Assembly (NCBI RefSeq): GCF_002891295.1
Contig: NZ_LGUI01000002.1
Location: 496,001-560,000 of the forward strand
Source: Streptomyces eurocidicus
Lineage (GTDB): Bacteria > Actinomycetota > Actinomycetes > Streptomycetales > Streptomycetaceae
Length of the DNA: 64,000 nt
Direction of reading: 5' to 3'
Part shown: one piece after another, positions 16,283 to 24,610 of the stretch
Layout: every line of letters begins with the position of its first letter
How positions within the stretch are numbered: position 1 is the stretch's first letter
Position numbers and translations under genes: made by a program
The notes under the pieces: generated by a model
Databases searched by the model: none
Seen by the model: only the letters and a program-made list of their open reading frames with translations
Told to the model about the DNA's origin: nothing

Positions 16283-16888
16283 TCATGGGGTCGGCCCCCG
16301 GGGTGTGTCGCTCCGGGCGAGGTCCGCATCGCACAGGGAGCCGAACCCCCGGTCGACATAGACGGCGGGGCGGCCGCCGGGTTCCGGCAGGGCCACGTGC
16401 TCCGCCTCGCCGAGGATGATCACATGGTCCCCCGCGCCGACCCGCCGCCGCACCGCGCACTCCACGACCGCGAGCGCCCCGGCCACCACGGTGCCCCCGT
16501 GCGGAGTGGGCACGAAGCCGCCGCCGGCGAACTTGTCCGGGCTCTTGCCGGCGAACCTCCGGGCGAGCTCGGTGTGTTCGTGCTCGTCCCGGAGCATGCT
16601 GACGGCGAACTGCGGACTCCGAGCGAAGACCGGGTAGCAGCGCGCCGACGTGGCCAGGCAGACCAGGAGCAGCGGCGGGTCCAGTGAGAGCGAGCAGAGC
16701 GAACTCGCGGTGAAGCCGTGCGGCCTGCCCTGCTGGTCGTGCGCGGTGACGATGGCGACCCCGGAGGGGAAGCGGGCCATCGCGCCGCGGAACAGGGCGG
16801 GGTCCAGGCCCGTGCCCCCGCCGTCCTCGACCGAGGGCGCACGGGCTCCGGGCGCCGACCGGGCGTCCGCCCTGGGCTGTGCCGTCAC
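16283..16888 (-). CDS. Flavin reductase (ActVB/HpaC-like)
   Basis: A 201-residue split-barrel flavin reductase: FRGAMARFPSGVAIVTAHD, GFTASSLCSLSLDPPLLLVCLAT and the C-terminal DHVIILGEAEHVAL are diagnostic. It supplies reduced FMN by NAD(P)H oxidation, most likely to the acyl-CoA-dehydrogenase-fold hydroxylase at 4770-5942, making a two-component system like ActVA-ORF5/ActVB. The GTG start at 16888 overlaps the stop codon of the upstream secreted-protein gene (GTGA). It lies inside the minus-strand core operon. Confidence 0.9.
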   Translation of the reverse strand: MTAQPRADARSAPGARAPSVEDGGGTGLDPALFRGAMARFPSGVAIVTAHDQQGRPHGFTASSLCSLSLDPPLLLVCLATSARCYPVFARSPQFAVSMLRDEHEHTELARRFAGKSPDKFAGGGFVPTPHGGTVVAGALAVVECAVRRRVGAGDHVIILGEAEHVALPEPGGRPAVYVDRGFGSLCDADLARSDTPRGPTP

Positions 16889-17844
16889 GGCGTCGCCTCG
16901 CGGTGCGTGAAGCCGGACAGCGAGACCGTGTACTGCCGGGTGTCGCGGCGGTAGTCCATGCAGTACGTGGTCGGGTACCAGCCGGAGACGGCCCACGCCT
17001 TGGGCCGGTTGACCGGCGCGCAGCCGCCCGCGCGCCCGTGCGCGAGCCCCTCGATCCACGACTTGGCGATCATGGGCTCGTAGAAGGTGATCCGGCTGTC
17101 GTACGCGCCGTACATGAACGTCTGAGTGAACGGCTTGCCGTGCATCTCCGGCGAGTCCATGTCCATCAGATGGTTGCCCATCTGCGGCACCACGGCGCCC
17201 ATGTCCATGTACCGGTCCGGCATGTACCGCTCCGGCACCGGCTTGCGTGCGGTCTTGAGGTCGTCGCAGTTCATGAGGCCGGCGCACGGACCGGTGCGGA
17301 TACGGCGCACGGCCGCCTCGTCCTGCATATAGAAGTGGAAGTCGAAATGCGGGACGCTGTACGCCTCCGGCGGGTGGCCGTGCGGATCCCAGGTCAACTG
17401 CGCCCAGGTGAAGGGGCCCCCGACGTGTCCGCGGAACCCCTCGGGAAGGTCCAGGGCCATCGCGACCTCGTCCACGCACTCCGTGGCCCGGTCCACCGTG
17501 CCGTCGCCGTTCACGTCGTAGCAGATCTTGCCGTCGCCCTCCTTGGGCAGGTTCCGCAGGGCGGCGGCGGAGAAGGTGTAGCCGAGGGTGAGCGGGCGGG
17601 AGCCGCGGCGCTGCGAGTAGACGCGGATGGTGCCGTCGCCCAGGCGCTGGGGTGTGCCGTACTCGGTCTTGACACGGCCGTGGGCCGCCGGGGTCGCGGC
17701 GGACCGCGAGTCGTCCGCGCGGCCGGTGTCCGCCGCCGCCCAGGCGCCGAGCAGGGCGGCGGCCGCGAGGGCGGCCGTGACGGCGCGGCGCGCGCGCCGG
17801 CCGCGGGTGGCCGAGCTGGACTGTCGAAGGGGTGCGGTCTGCAC
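16885..17844 (-). CDS. Secreted protein with EF-hand-like loop (tentatively DUF5602/TTHB210-like)
   Basis: A 319-residue protein with a twin-Arg-containing basic N-terminus and hydrophobic helix (AVTAALAAAALLGAWAAA, about 21-38), so it is probably exported. A calcium-loop-like DVNGDGTVD lies at 110-118. The central part is rich in His and Met (VPHFDFHFYMQ, YMPDRYMDMGAVVPQMGNHLMDMD), suggesting metal binding. This resembles proteins annotated DUF5602/TTHB210-like, but the match is from memory and tentative. GTG 17844 follows GGAAAGGACC. A secreted, possibly metal-binding protein inside a type II PKS operon is unusual; an extracellular late step or a protective role is possible. Confidence 0.65.
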   Translation of the reverse strand: MQTAPLRQSSSATRGRRARRAVTAALAAAALLGAWAAADTGRADDSRSAATPAAHGRVKTEYGTPQRLGDGTIRVYSQRRGSRPLTLGYTFSAAALRNLPKEGDGKICYDVNGDGTVDRATECVDEVAMALDLPEGFRGHVGGPFTWAQLTWDPHGHPPEAYSVPHFDFHFYMQDEAAVRRIRTGPCAGLMNCDDLKTARKPVPERYMPDRYMDMGAVVPQMGNHLMDMDSPEMHGKPFTQTFMYGAYDSRITFYEPMIAKSWIEGLAHGRAGGCAPVNRPKAWAVSGWYPTTYCMDYRRDTRQYTVSLSGFTHREATP

Positions 17845-17921
17845 GGGCGAGGTCCTTTCCGGACGGGGGAGGTGGGGCGGGTCGAGCGGTGTGTGCCGTC
17901 AGCGCTACGGGGTGCGGCCCG

Positions 17922-18860
17922 TCACGCCAGGCAGGTGGGCAGGCGGCCTCCGTTGAACATGACCATCTCGCCGAATGCGGCCACCGGGTCTACGCCCTGC
18001 GCCGGCCCACCAGGGCCCGCCGGGCCGGGCAGTTCGGCACGGGCGACATGCAGATTGCCGACGATGCGCTCCGCGTCGAGCAGGTGGTCGAACTCCGTCC
18101 GGCGCACGCTCCTCGCCGTCTCCAGAGGGCTGAGGCCCCGCGCCGCGCCCTCCGCGGCCAGACCCTGGATCCAGCGCAGATAGCGGGCGTTGTCGTCGAG
18201 GACCTCGGGGCCGGTGACCGGCCCGTGCCCGGACACCACGGTCCGCGGCCGCAGCCCGCGCAGCCGCTCGATCGCCCGTAGCGTCCCGGCGACCGTGCCG
18301 AACAGACAGAACGGCGCGGCCCCGGAGAACACCACGTCCCCGGCGAAGAGCACCCGCTCGTCCGGCAGCCACACCACCACGTCACCGTCGGTGTGCGCCG
18401 GGCCCACGTGCAACAGCTCCACCCGCCGCTCGCCGAGGTGCAGCGTGAGAGGGTCGCGGAAGGTCAGGGTGGGCAGCGTGAGGCGCACATCGCCCCACTC
18501 CACGTGCGGCCACAGGCCGGTGAGGGCGAGCCCGGTGGCCGCCATCTCGGTGCGCGTGGACTCGTGCGCGAGGACCGTGGCCACGGGCCCGAAGACCTGG
18601 TTGCCGAAGGTGTGATCACCGTGGTGGTGGGTGTTGACCAGGGTCCGGGCCGGGCCGGGCCGGAGCCCGTCCACGGCATCGCGCAGCCGCTCGGCGCGCC
18701 GCACGGTCGCCAGCGTGTCCACCACGAGGGCGCCCTGCGGCCCGATGAGCACCCCGGAGTTGCTCACGCACCAGCCCCCGGGCGGCTGTTCGTAGACGTA
18801 CACCTGCTCGGCCACCTCGACCAGGCGCGCGCCGTCGGCCCCGGGCGGCGCGGCGGTCAC
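17922..18860 (-). CDS. MBL-fold cyclase/hydrolase (ActIV-like)
   Basis: A 312-residue metallo-beta-lactamase-fold protein with the metal motif HHHGDH (residues 78-83, HxHxDH), further ligands in VGPAHTDGDVVVW and LFAGDVVF, and VVSGHGPV. In octaketide clusters the ActIV protein of this fold closes the second ring after ActVII. Its position directly after the aromatase/cyclase (GTGA overlap) supports the same role here. Simple hydrolase activity releasing the chain from ACP is an alternative. Confidence 0.85.
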   Translation of the reverse strand: MTAAPPGADGARLVEVAEQVYVYEQPPGGWCVSNSGVLIGPQGALVVDTLATVRRAERLRDAVDGLRPGPARTLVNTHHHGDHTFGNQVFGPVATVLAHESTRTEMAATGLALTGLWPHVEWGDVRLTLPTLTFRDPLTLHLGERRVELLHVGPAHTDGDVVVWLPDERVLFAGDVVFSGAAPFCLFGTVAGTLRAIERLRGLRPRTVVSGHGPVTGPEVLDDNARYLRWIQGLAAEGAARGLSPLETARSVRRTEFDHLLDAERIVGNLHVARAELPGPAGPGGPAQGVDPVAAFGEMVMFNGGRLPTCLA

Positions 18861-19840
18861 CGCGTCCCCTCGCGAGGCGGGCTGCCCGGCGCCAGCGCCG
18901 CGGCCCTGGCGCCCGCGTAGGCCGCCGCGTGGCCGAGCGTGGTGCGGCTGTTGGCGCCCAGCGCCTCGCGCAGGTACGCCCGCGCCTCCGCGAGGGTGCG
19001 GCCCTCGCCGAGCACCTTGGGGACGGCGGCCGGGTCGACCGCGACGGTGTGCCGGGCGACGGCCACACCGCCGCCCGCCCCGTCCGGCGTGAACTCCCAG
19101 GCCCCGCTGTGCCCCAGCAGCAGGGCGGGCGGCACCAGCTGTTTGTAGACGATCGACGTGTCCGGGAAGCAGAGCCGCACGGACCGCGTCGTGTGCGCGC
19201 TGCCGTCCGCGGTCACCGTCTCCATCTCCATGTCCTGCACCCCGGGCGGGTCCTCGCGCAGCCGCACCCGGCGCACGTGCGGCAGCCGCTGCGGCCAGGC
19301 GTCGGCGCGGTCCACGAACGCGTAGGCGTCCGCCGCCGCGCCGGACAGCTCCAGGCTGTCGGTGAACGAGAAGACCAGCTCATCCATCGGATAGGGAAGC
19401 TCGGCGATCCGCGCGAGGGCGGCCAGCTCCCGTTCGCTGTTGCGGTTCACCCCCTCGGTGACCCACGCGGCCGCCTCCTGGCCGGGCGCGGTGAAGTCGT
19501 GGACGAGACTCACCATGGTCCTGCCGTCCCGCTGCGGGGCGAACCGCCACTGGCCGCCCATCGAGGCGAACGGTGGCCGGCTGTGCTCCTGGCGGAACGT
19601 CACGGTGCGCCCCCGCGGATCCAGCGTGCGCCGCGAGACCCAGTCCTTGACCTCGCCGTTGACCAGGGCCCACAGATGGAAGCGCTCGTTGGTGTCGTCC
19701 CGCTCCAGATGCCGGACGTGCAGGGTGGGCTCGAAGATCACCGGCCATCGGGTCACATCGGCCACCAGCTCGTACACGGTGTCCGCGGGGGCCGCGACGA
19801 CGCGTGTGTGCAGGGTGTGGTGCTCTCGTAGCTCAGTCAT
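18857..19840 (-). CDS. Didomain aromatase/cyclase (ActVII-like)
   Basis: A 327-residue protein of two SRPBCC/START-like domains (about 1-155 and 160-310). The first begins HTRVVAAPADTVYELVADVTRWPVIFEPTLHVRHLE, divided here over strand and helix, and contains FHLWALVNGEVKDWVSRRTLD, both typical of polyketide aromatase/cyclases. Didomain enzymes of this kind act on C9-reduced chains and dehydrate/aromatise the first ring, fitting the ActIII-like reductase in the same cluster. ATG 19840 follows GGAAGG; the gene overlaps the MBL-fold cyclase gene by four bases. Confidence 0.93.
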   Translation of the reverse strand: MTELREHHTLHTRVVAAPADTVYELVADVTRWPVIFEPTLHVRHLERDDTNERFHLWALVNGEVKDWVSRRTLDPRGRTVTFRQEHSRPPFASMGGQWRFAPQRDGRTMVSLVHDFTAPGQEAAAWVTEGVNRNSERELAALARIAELPYPMDELVFSFTDSLELSGAAADAYAFVDRADAWPQRLPHVRRVRLREDPPGVQDMEMETVTADGSAHTTRSVRLCFPDTSIVYKQLVPPALLLGHSGAWEFTPDGAGGGVAVARHTVAVDPAAVPKVLGEGRTLAEARAYLREALGANSRTTLGHAAAYAGARAAALAPGSPPREGTR

Positions 19841-19892
19841 GGTCGAGGGCCTTCCGGGTCGGCGGGTCGGTCGGTGCGCGCCGCACGTCGGT

Positions 19893-20159
19893 TCACCCGG
19901 TCTTCGCGGCGGAGCCGTTGACCAGGTCGAGTACGTCGCGAGGGCTGGTGAGCAGCGGGATCGCGTCGTCCGGCACCGGCACGCCGAACTCGTTCTCGAT
20001 GCGCACGGCGGCCTCCATCAGGGCGAGGGAGTCGTAGCCGAGCTCCTGGAAGGGCCGGTCGTGCACGTCCTCGCCCGCGGGCCAGTCCTCGCTCGCACCC
20101 CCGCACGCGGCCAGGATGCGGTGCAGGTCGTCCAGGGTCATGGTGGTGGCGTTCGGCAT
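19893..20159 (-). CDS. Type II PKS acyl carrier protein
   Basis: An 88-residue acyl carrier protein. The phosphopantetheine attachment site is Ser44 in ELGYDSLALMEAA. The N-terminus MTLDDLHRIL and acidic helix II are typical. ATG 20159 follows AAGGAG; further upstream codons have no ribosome site. It carries the growing poly-beta-ketone between KS-alpha/KS-beta and the cyclases and lies in the conserved KS-CLF-ACP order. Confidence 0.96.
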   Translation of the reverse strand: MPNATTMTLDDLHRILAACGGASEDWPAGEDVHDRPFQELGYDSLALMEAAVRIENEFGVPVPDDAIPLLTSPRDVLDLVNGSAAKTG

Positions 20160-20208
20160 GGTCGACTCCTTGCTGTCAGTGGTGGGACGGCGCACGTGCG
20201 GATGAGGG

Positions 20209-21549
20209 TCAGACGGATGCCTCGCGGACCACCACGGCCGAGTTGAAGCCCCATCGGCCGCGGGCGAGGACCAGGGCGCAGGCGACACGTGCCTCCCGCG
20301 GGCCTTTGGTCACCAGGTCGATCCCGTAGTCGGCCGGGACGTCGGCACTGGCCCCGGAGGCCGGGATCACACCGTCCCGGATGGTGAGGAGCGCGGTGGC
20401 GACGTCCAGCGGCCCGCCCCCCGCGTAGAGCCGCCCGGTGAGCGCCTTGGGCGCGGTCACGGGCACCCGGCGCGCCCCGAACAACTCCCGGATCGCCGTG
20501 GCCTCGGCGCGGTCCAGATCGCGGACGCCGGCCGCGTCCGCGAACACCACGTCCACGTCCTTCGGCGTCAGCCCGGCCTGGGCCAGGGCCTGTTCGGCCG
20601 CCCGGCGCAGTCCGGGCGGCCGCCCGGGACGTGCGGGCCGCTCCCCTCGGAAGCCCGCCGGGGCGGGGTCGAAGGTCGAGGCGTACCCGGCGATCTCCCC
20701 GTACACCCGGCTCGCCCCGCGGGCCCGGGCCGCCACGGGGTCCTCCACCACCAGGATCGCCCCGCCCTCGCCCGGCACATAGCCGCAGGCCGCCGCGTCG
20801 AACGGCAGGTAGGCGCGCTCCGGGTCGGTGGCGTGGCTTATCCGCCCGCTGGACAGGTGGGAGAGCCACCCCCATGGGTCGAACGCGGAGTCCACGCCCC
20901 CGGTGACCACCAGGGGAGTGCCGCGCCGGACGGTGCGCCGGGCGTGTCCGAGGGCGTCGAGGCCGCCGGCCTGCTCGGCCACCAGGGCGCTGCTGGGTCC
21001 GCGCATGCCGTTGCGGATGGAGATCTGGCCGGTGTTGACCGCGTAGAACCAGGCGAAGGACTCGTACACGCTGACCGCCTGGGGGCCGACGCTCCACAGC
21101 TTCTTGAACTCCCGGTGGGTGAACTCGAAGCCTCCGCATCCGTTGGAGGTCACCACGCCCATGTCGTAGTCCGTGGTCCCCGACGGGTCCACGCCCGCGT
21201 CGGCGATCGCCCAGTCCGCGGCGGCCAGGGCGAGCCGGGTGGAGACGTCGGTCTGCGGAAGGAGGCGGCTCGGCAGATGCGCGGAGGCGTCGAAGCCCTC
21301 GATCTGACCCGCCAGCCGGGCCGGATAGCGGGACGTGTCGAAACGGGTGATCGGTACGACGCCCGAGCGGCCCGCGAGGACCGCCTCCCAGTATTGCTCC
21401 AGGCCGAGGCCGTTGGGCGCGGCGACGCCGATGCCGGTCACATACACCGGGCCGGTGCCCGGGTGCGGGTTCGTACCGGGGCCGGGCTCCCGCGCGGCGG
21501 CCGGCGAGTGGCCGGCGCCCGGCGCGCGCACCGCACCGACGGCACTCAT
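20209..21549 (-). CDS. Ketosynthase beta / chain length factor
   Basis: A 446-residue KS-beta. The active-site Cys is replaced by Gln193 (ALVAEQAGGLDA), the mark of a chain length factor. The residues lining the polyketide tunnel, F141-x-x-T144-x-x-x-F148 in GGFEFTHREFKKLW, match the F109/T112/F116 set of the actinorhodin CLF, which sets an eight-unit (C16) chain; this is compared from memory. The first 33 residues are a Pro/Ala-rich extension not seen in the Act protein. The ATG start overlaps the KS-alpha stop (ATGA), giving equimolar translation of the heterodimer. Confidence 0.95.
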   Translation of the reverse strand: MSAVGAVRAPGAGHSPAAAREPGPGTNPHPGTGPVYVTGIGVAAPNGLGLEQYWEAVLAGRSGVVPITRFDTSRYPARLAGQIEGFDASAHLPSRLLPQTDVSTRLALAAADWAIADAGVDPSGTTDYDMGVVTSNGCGGFEFTHREFKKLWSVGPQAVSVYESFAWFYAVNTGQISIRNGMRGPSSALVAEQAGGLDALGHARRTVRRGTPLVVTGGVDSAFDPWGWLSHLSSGRISHATDPERAYLPFDAAACGYVPGEGGAILVVEDPVAARARGASRVYGEIAGYASTFDPAPAGFRGERPARPGRPPGLRRAAEQALAQAGLTPKDVDVVFADAAGVRDLDRAEATAIRELFGARRVPVTAPKALTGRLYAGGGPLDVATALLTIRDGVIPASGASADVPADYGIDLVTKGPREARVACALVLARGRWGFNSAVVVREASV

Positions 21550-22811
21550 GAGACCTCCTGGGGGCTGCGAAGGACCATCGCGCTCTGGAATCCGCCGAAG
21601 CCGCTGCCCACGGTGAGGACGGTGTTCACCCGGTGCTCACGAGCGGTGACCGGTACGTAGTCCAGGTCGCACTCCGGGTCGCTGGTGTGCAGATTGGCCG
21701 TGGGCGGAACCACGTTGTGCTCGATGGCGAGCAGCGATGCCGCGATCTCCACCGAGCCGATGGCGCCGAGCGAGTGACCCACCATCGACTTGATCGAGCT
21801 GACCGGGGTCTCGTAGGCGTGCTGCCCGAGACTGCGCTTGAACGCGGCGGTCTCGTGGCGGTCGTTCTGCTTGGTCCCCGAGCCGTGCGCGTTGATGTAG
21901 TCCACGGCCGTCACATCGACCCTCGACTCGTCGAGGGCGACCCGGATCGCCTCGGCCATCTCCCGGCCGTCCGGCTTGAGTCCGGTCATGTGGAACGCGT
22001 TGGAACGCGTCGCGTATCCGGTGACCTCTGCGTAGATGTGCGCGCCACGGCGCCGGGCGCTGTCGTACTCCTCAAGGACGAACATGGCCGCGCCCTCGGC
22101 GAGCACGAAGCCGTTGCGGGAGCCGTCGAAGGGGCGCGAAGCCTGCTCCGGGGCGTCGTTGCGCGGCGTGGTCGCCTTGATGGCGTCGAAGCAGGCCACC
22201 ACGATCGGGGTGATCGGCGTGTCGGAGGCCCCGGCCACCATCACATCGGCGCTGCCCTCGCGGATCAGCTGCACGGCGTGGCCGACCGAATCGATCCCCG
22301 AGGTGCAGCCGTTGGAGATCATCGCCACCGGGCCCTCGGCGCCCACCGTCCACGCGATCTCGGCCGCCATCACACTCGGCACCAGGTAGTCGAACATGTG
22401 CGGAGAGAGCCTCGCGGGGTCCATCTCCCAGTCGCGGCCCCGGTCGGAGAGGGCCAGGTACTCGCGTTCAAGGCTCGTGGCGGCCGCGACCGCGCTGCCC
22501 AGACCGACACCGACGCGGTACGGGTCCAGGCCGCCGAGCTCCAGCCCGCTGTCCCTGACGGCCTCTTTGGCGCAGACCACCGCGAACTGGGTGGCCCGGT
22601 CCATGCGGTCGGTCTCCGAAGCCGTGAGTCCCTCGATGACCGGGTCGAAGTCGGCCTCGGCGGCGATCTGCGAGCGGTAGGGCGAAGGGTCGAAGAACGT
22701 GATCCTGCGGGTGGCGGTGCGGCCACTGGTCAGCGTGGACCAGAACTCCTTCGCGCCCTTGCCTCCGGGAGCCCGGATGCCGATACCGGTGATCACGACA
22801 CGGCGCGTCAT
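21546..22811 (-). CDS. Ketosynthase alpha (minimal PKS)
   Basis: A 421-residue KS-alpha with catalytic Cys169 in SNGCTSGIDS and the histidines in NAHGSGTKQND and MVGHSLGAIG. It condenses malonyl-ACP units together with the KS-beta encoded by the overlapping gene. Length and active-site position equal those of ActI-ORF1. The ribosome site before ATG 22811 is weak. The gene follows the ketoreductase by about 256 bp; that gap holds a short ACTGA/TCAGT inverted repeat (near 22845) but no gene, so a secondary promoter is possible. Confidence 0.96.
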   Translation of the reverse strand: MTRRVVITGIGIRAPGGKGAKEFWSTLTSGRTATRRITFFDPSPYRSQIAAEADFDPVIEGLTASETDRMDRATQFAVVCAKEAVRDSGLELGGLDPYRVGVGLGSAVAAATSLEREYLALSDRGRDWEMDPARLSPHMFDYLVPSVMAAEIAWTVGAEGPVAMISNGCTSGIDSVGHAVQLIREGSADVMVAGASDTPITPIVVACFDAIKATTPRNDAPEQASRPFDGSRNGFVLAEGAAMFVLEEYDSARRRGAHIYAEVTGYATRSNAFHMTGLKPDGREMAEAIRVALDESRVDVTAVDYINAHGSGTKQNDRHETAAFKRSLGQHAYETPVSSIKSMVGHSLGAIGSVEIAASLLAIEHNVVPPTANLHTSDPECDLDYVPVTAREHRVNTVLTVGSGFGGFQSAMVLRSPQEVS

Positions 22812-23067
22812 CGGGGGCCGTCCACGGCCGTCGGCGCGGTTGAACTGAGCATTTCAGTGCGTTCCTTTGCAGTCGTGTGGGGCAGGGGAACGGGCGGCGC
22901 GGCCGACGGGTGCCGGCGCGCGGCGAACGGGCGGCGCGGAGCCACCCGACGGGGTGGCTCGGGCATGGGCGAGCGCGGCCGGTGTCCGGTTCGTCTTCTC
23001 CGGCCGCTCCCGCTCCACCGACGCTTCGTCACGGCCCGTTCCCGACCCGGGTCGCGGACTGACGGGA

Positions 23068-23853
23068 TCAGTAGTTGCCGAGCCCGCCACAGACGTTCAG
23101 GGCCTGGGCGGTCACCGCGTTGGCGCCTTCGCCGACCAGGTAGTCGATCATCGCGGCGACCTCGCCGGCCTCCACGTACCGGCCGATCGGCGCGCGGGCG
23201 CTGATCCGGCGGTGGGCCTCCTCCACGTCCACGCCCCAGATCGCCGCGTAGTGCTCACGCACGCCCTCCGCCATCGGCGTCTCGACGAAGCCCGGGCAGA
23301 CCGCGTTGACCGTGATGCCGGTCTTGGCGAGCTCCAGACCGAGCGCCTTGGAGAAGCCGACGACGCCGTGCTTGGACGCCGAGTACGGGGCGGCGTGGAT
23401 CACGCCCTGCTTGCCACCGGTGGACGCGATGTTGATGATCCGGCCCCAGCCCTTGTCCCGCAGGCCGCCGCGCGTCAACACCTGCTTGGTGACGAGGAAG
23501 ACGCTGGTCAGGTTGGTGGCGATCACGTCGTACCAGAGCTCGTCCTCGATCTCGGCGGTGATCCCGCCGCCGGGCCGGCCGGCGTTGTTGACCAGGATGT
23601 CGATGGGGCCGAAGCGCTCGACGGCCGCGTCCACGAGGGCGTGGATCTGCTCCGGCACCCGCACGTCGCAGGACCGCCCGTCCACATCGAGACCCAGGTC
23701 ACGAAGCTGCTTGACGGTCGCCGCCACGGCGTCCTCGCGCCGCGAGCAGATATAGACGCTGATGCCCTGCCGGCCCAGGCCCTTGGCGATCTCTAGGCCC
23801 ATGCCGCTGGTCGCTCCGGTGACCAGTGCCACTCGCCGGGTGCGTTCCGCCAT
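23068..23853 (-). CDS. C9 polyketide ketoreductase (ActIII-like)
   Basis: A 261-residue SDR, the same length as ActIII. NADPH motif TGATSGMG (12-19), catalytic Ser144, Tyr157 and Lys161, and the P94-G95-G96 motif in NAGRPGGG that in ActIII governs facial selectivity are all present; the C-terminus TAQALNVCGGLGNY is characteristic. It should reduce the C9 ketone of the nascent octaketide. ATG 23853 follows AGAGGA. It is the first gene of the leftward core operon and has SARP-type repeats at 23933-23961. Confidence 0.95.
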   Translation of the reverse strand: MAERTRRVALVTGATSGMGLEIAKGLGRQGISVYICSRREDAVAATVKQLRDLGLDVDGRSCDVRVPEQIHALVDAAVERFGPIDILVNNAGRPGGGITAEIEDELWYDVIATNLTSVFLVTKQVLTRGGLRDKGWGRIINIASTGGKQGVIHAAPYSASKHGVVGFSKALGLELAKTGITVNAVCPGFVETPMAEGVREHYAAIWGVDVEEAHRRISARAPIGRYVEAGEVAAMIDYLVGEGANAVTAQALNVCGGLGNY

Positions 23854-23918
23854 GGTCGGTCCTCTCGGGTTCCGCCGGGACAGCCCGGGCGTTTCGCCCA
23901 GGCCGCGAACTGCGCTCC

Positions 23919-23961
23919 ACGCTGGCCGGAGGTGCTCGAACCCGGATCCAAGTGGACTGGA
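23919..23961 (-). promoter_or_regulatory. SARP-type repeats before the core PKS operon
   Basis: On the minus strand TCCAGTC (23961-23955), TGGATCC (23950-23944) and TCGAGCA (23939-23933) are spaced 11 bp apart. CAGCGT (23924-23919) follows 8 bp after the last repeat as a -10 box. The ketoreductase starts 66 bp downstream. Confidence 0.8.
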
Positions 23962-24023
23962 AGCCCGGGCTCACCGGAGCGGGCCGGTACCCGTGACGGG
24001 GCGGCCAGGGGCCGGGAGCCGCC

Positions 24024-24066
24024 TCGAGCGGACTTCGAGGGGACTTGGACGGGCAGGCCGGACGGT
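24024..24066 (+). promoter_or_regulatory. SARP-type repeats before the SnoaL-like gene
   Basis: TCGAGCG (24024-24030), TCGAGGG (24035-24041) and TGGACGG (24046-24052) are spaced exactly 11 bp. GACGGT (24061-24066) follows after 8 bp. This is the strongest set in the window and the divergent partner of the core-operon repeats. Confidence 0.85.
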
Positions 24067-24124
24067 GGCGGGGCCGACGACAGTGAAGGGTCGCCCGGCA
24101 CCGTCCACCGAAGGGGCTTCAGCC

Positions 24125-24574
24125 ATGACGAGCAGGCGCAGCGGCAGCGAACCCGACGAGCGTTTGCTGTACGTGGAGGTCCAGCAGTTCTACGCGCGGC
24201 AGATGCAGTCACTCGACGCGCGCAAACTGGAGGAGTACGCGGAGACGTTCACCGAGGACGGCGAGTTCTCCCACACGCCGGGCCGCGAACCGTCCCGGAC
24301 CCGTGCGGGCATCACCGCGGACCTGCACGACTTCCACAAGCGGTACGAGGGCGACCCGGTACAGCGGCGCCACTGGTTCAACATGATCGACCTGGATCCG
24401 CAGGGCGACGGCAGCGTCCACGCCACGTTCTATGTGCTCGTGGTGACCACCAGGCCCGGGGTACGCGAGCCCGAGGTCGCCCCGAGCTGCCTGGTGCACG
24501 ACGTGCTGGTACGCGAGAACGGCGAACTGCGCAACCGCTCCCGGCGGGTGGAGCACGACCAGTTCCTCATCTGA
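24125..24574 (+). CDS. SnoaL-like/NTF2-fold polyketide protein (ActVI-ORFA-like)
   Basis: A 149-residue protein of the NTF2/SnoaL_4 type: an N-terminal helix (LYVEVQQFYARQMQSLDARKLEEYAETFTEDGEF, read as two helices) and C-terminal beta-sheet (HWFNMIDLDPQGDGSVHATFYVLVV). Proteins of this fold in benzoisochromanequinone clusters, such as ActVI-ORFA, assist ring formation or protect intermediates. ATG 24125 follows GAAGGGG. It is divergent from the ketoreductase and has its own SARP-type promoter, so it is clearly part of the cluster. Enzymatic or chaperone role is not decided. Confidence 0.8.
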   Translation: MTSRRSGSEPDERLLYVEVQQFYARQMQSLDARKLEEYAETFTEDGEFSHTPGREPSRTRAGITADLHDFHKRYEGDPVQRRHWFNMIDLDPQGDGSVHATFYVLVVTTRPGVREPEVAPSCLVHDVLVRENGELRNRSRRVEHDQFLI

Positions 24575-24610
24575 GAAACCCCGGGGCACACGCCGGCGGG
24601 CGGGCCGTGG

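Noticed and set aside
14230..16419. Plus-strand open frame of more than 700 codons opposite the BVMO
   Set aside because: The minus strand carries a complete, motif-rich BVMO; the opposite frame has no recognisable domain and an Arg/Gly/Val-rich composition.
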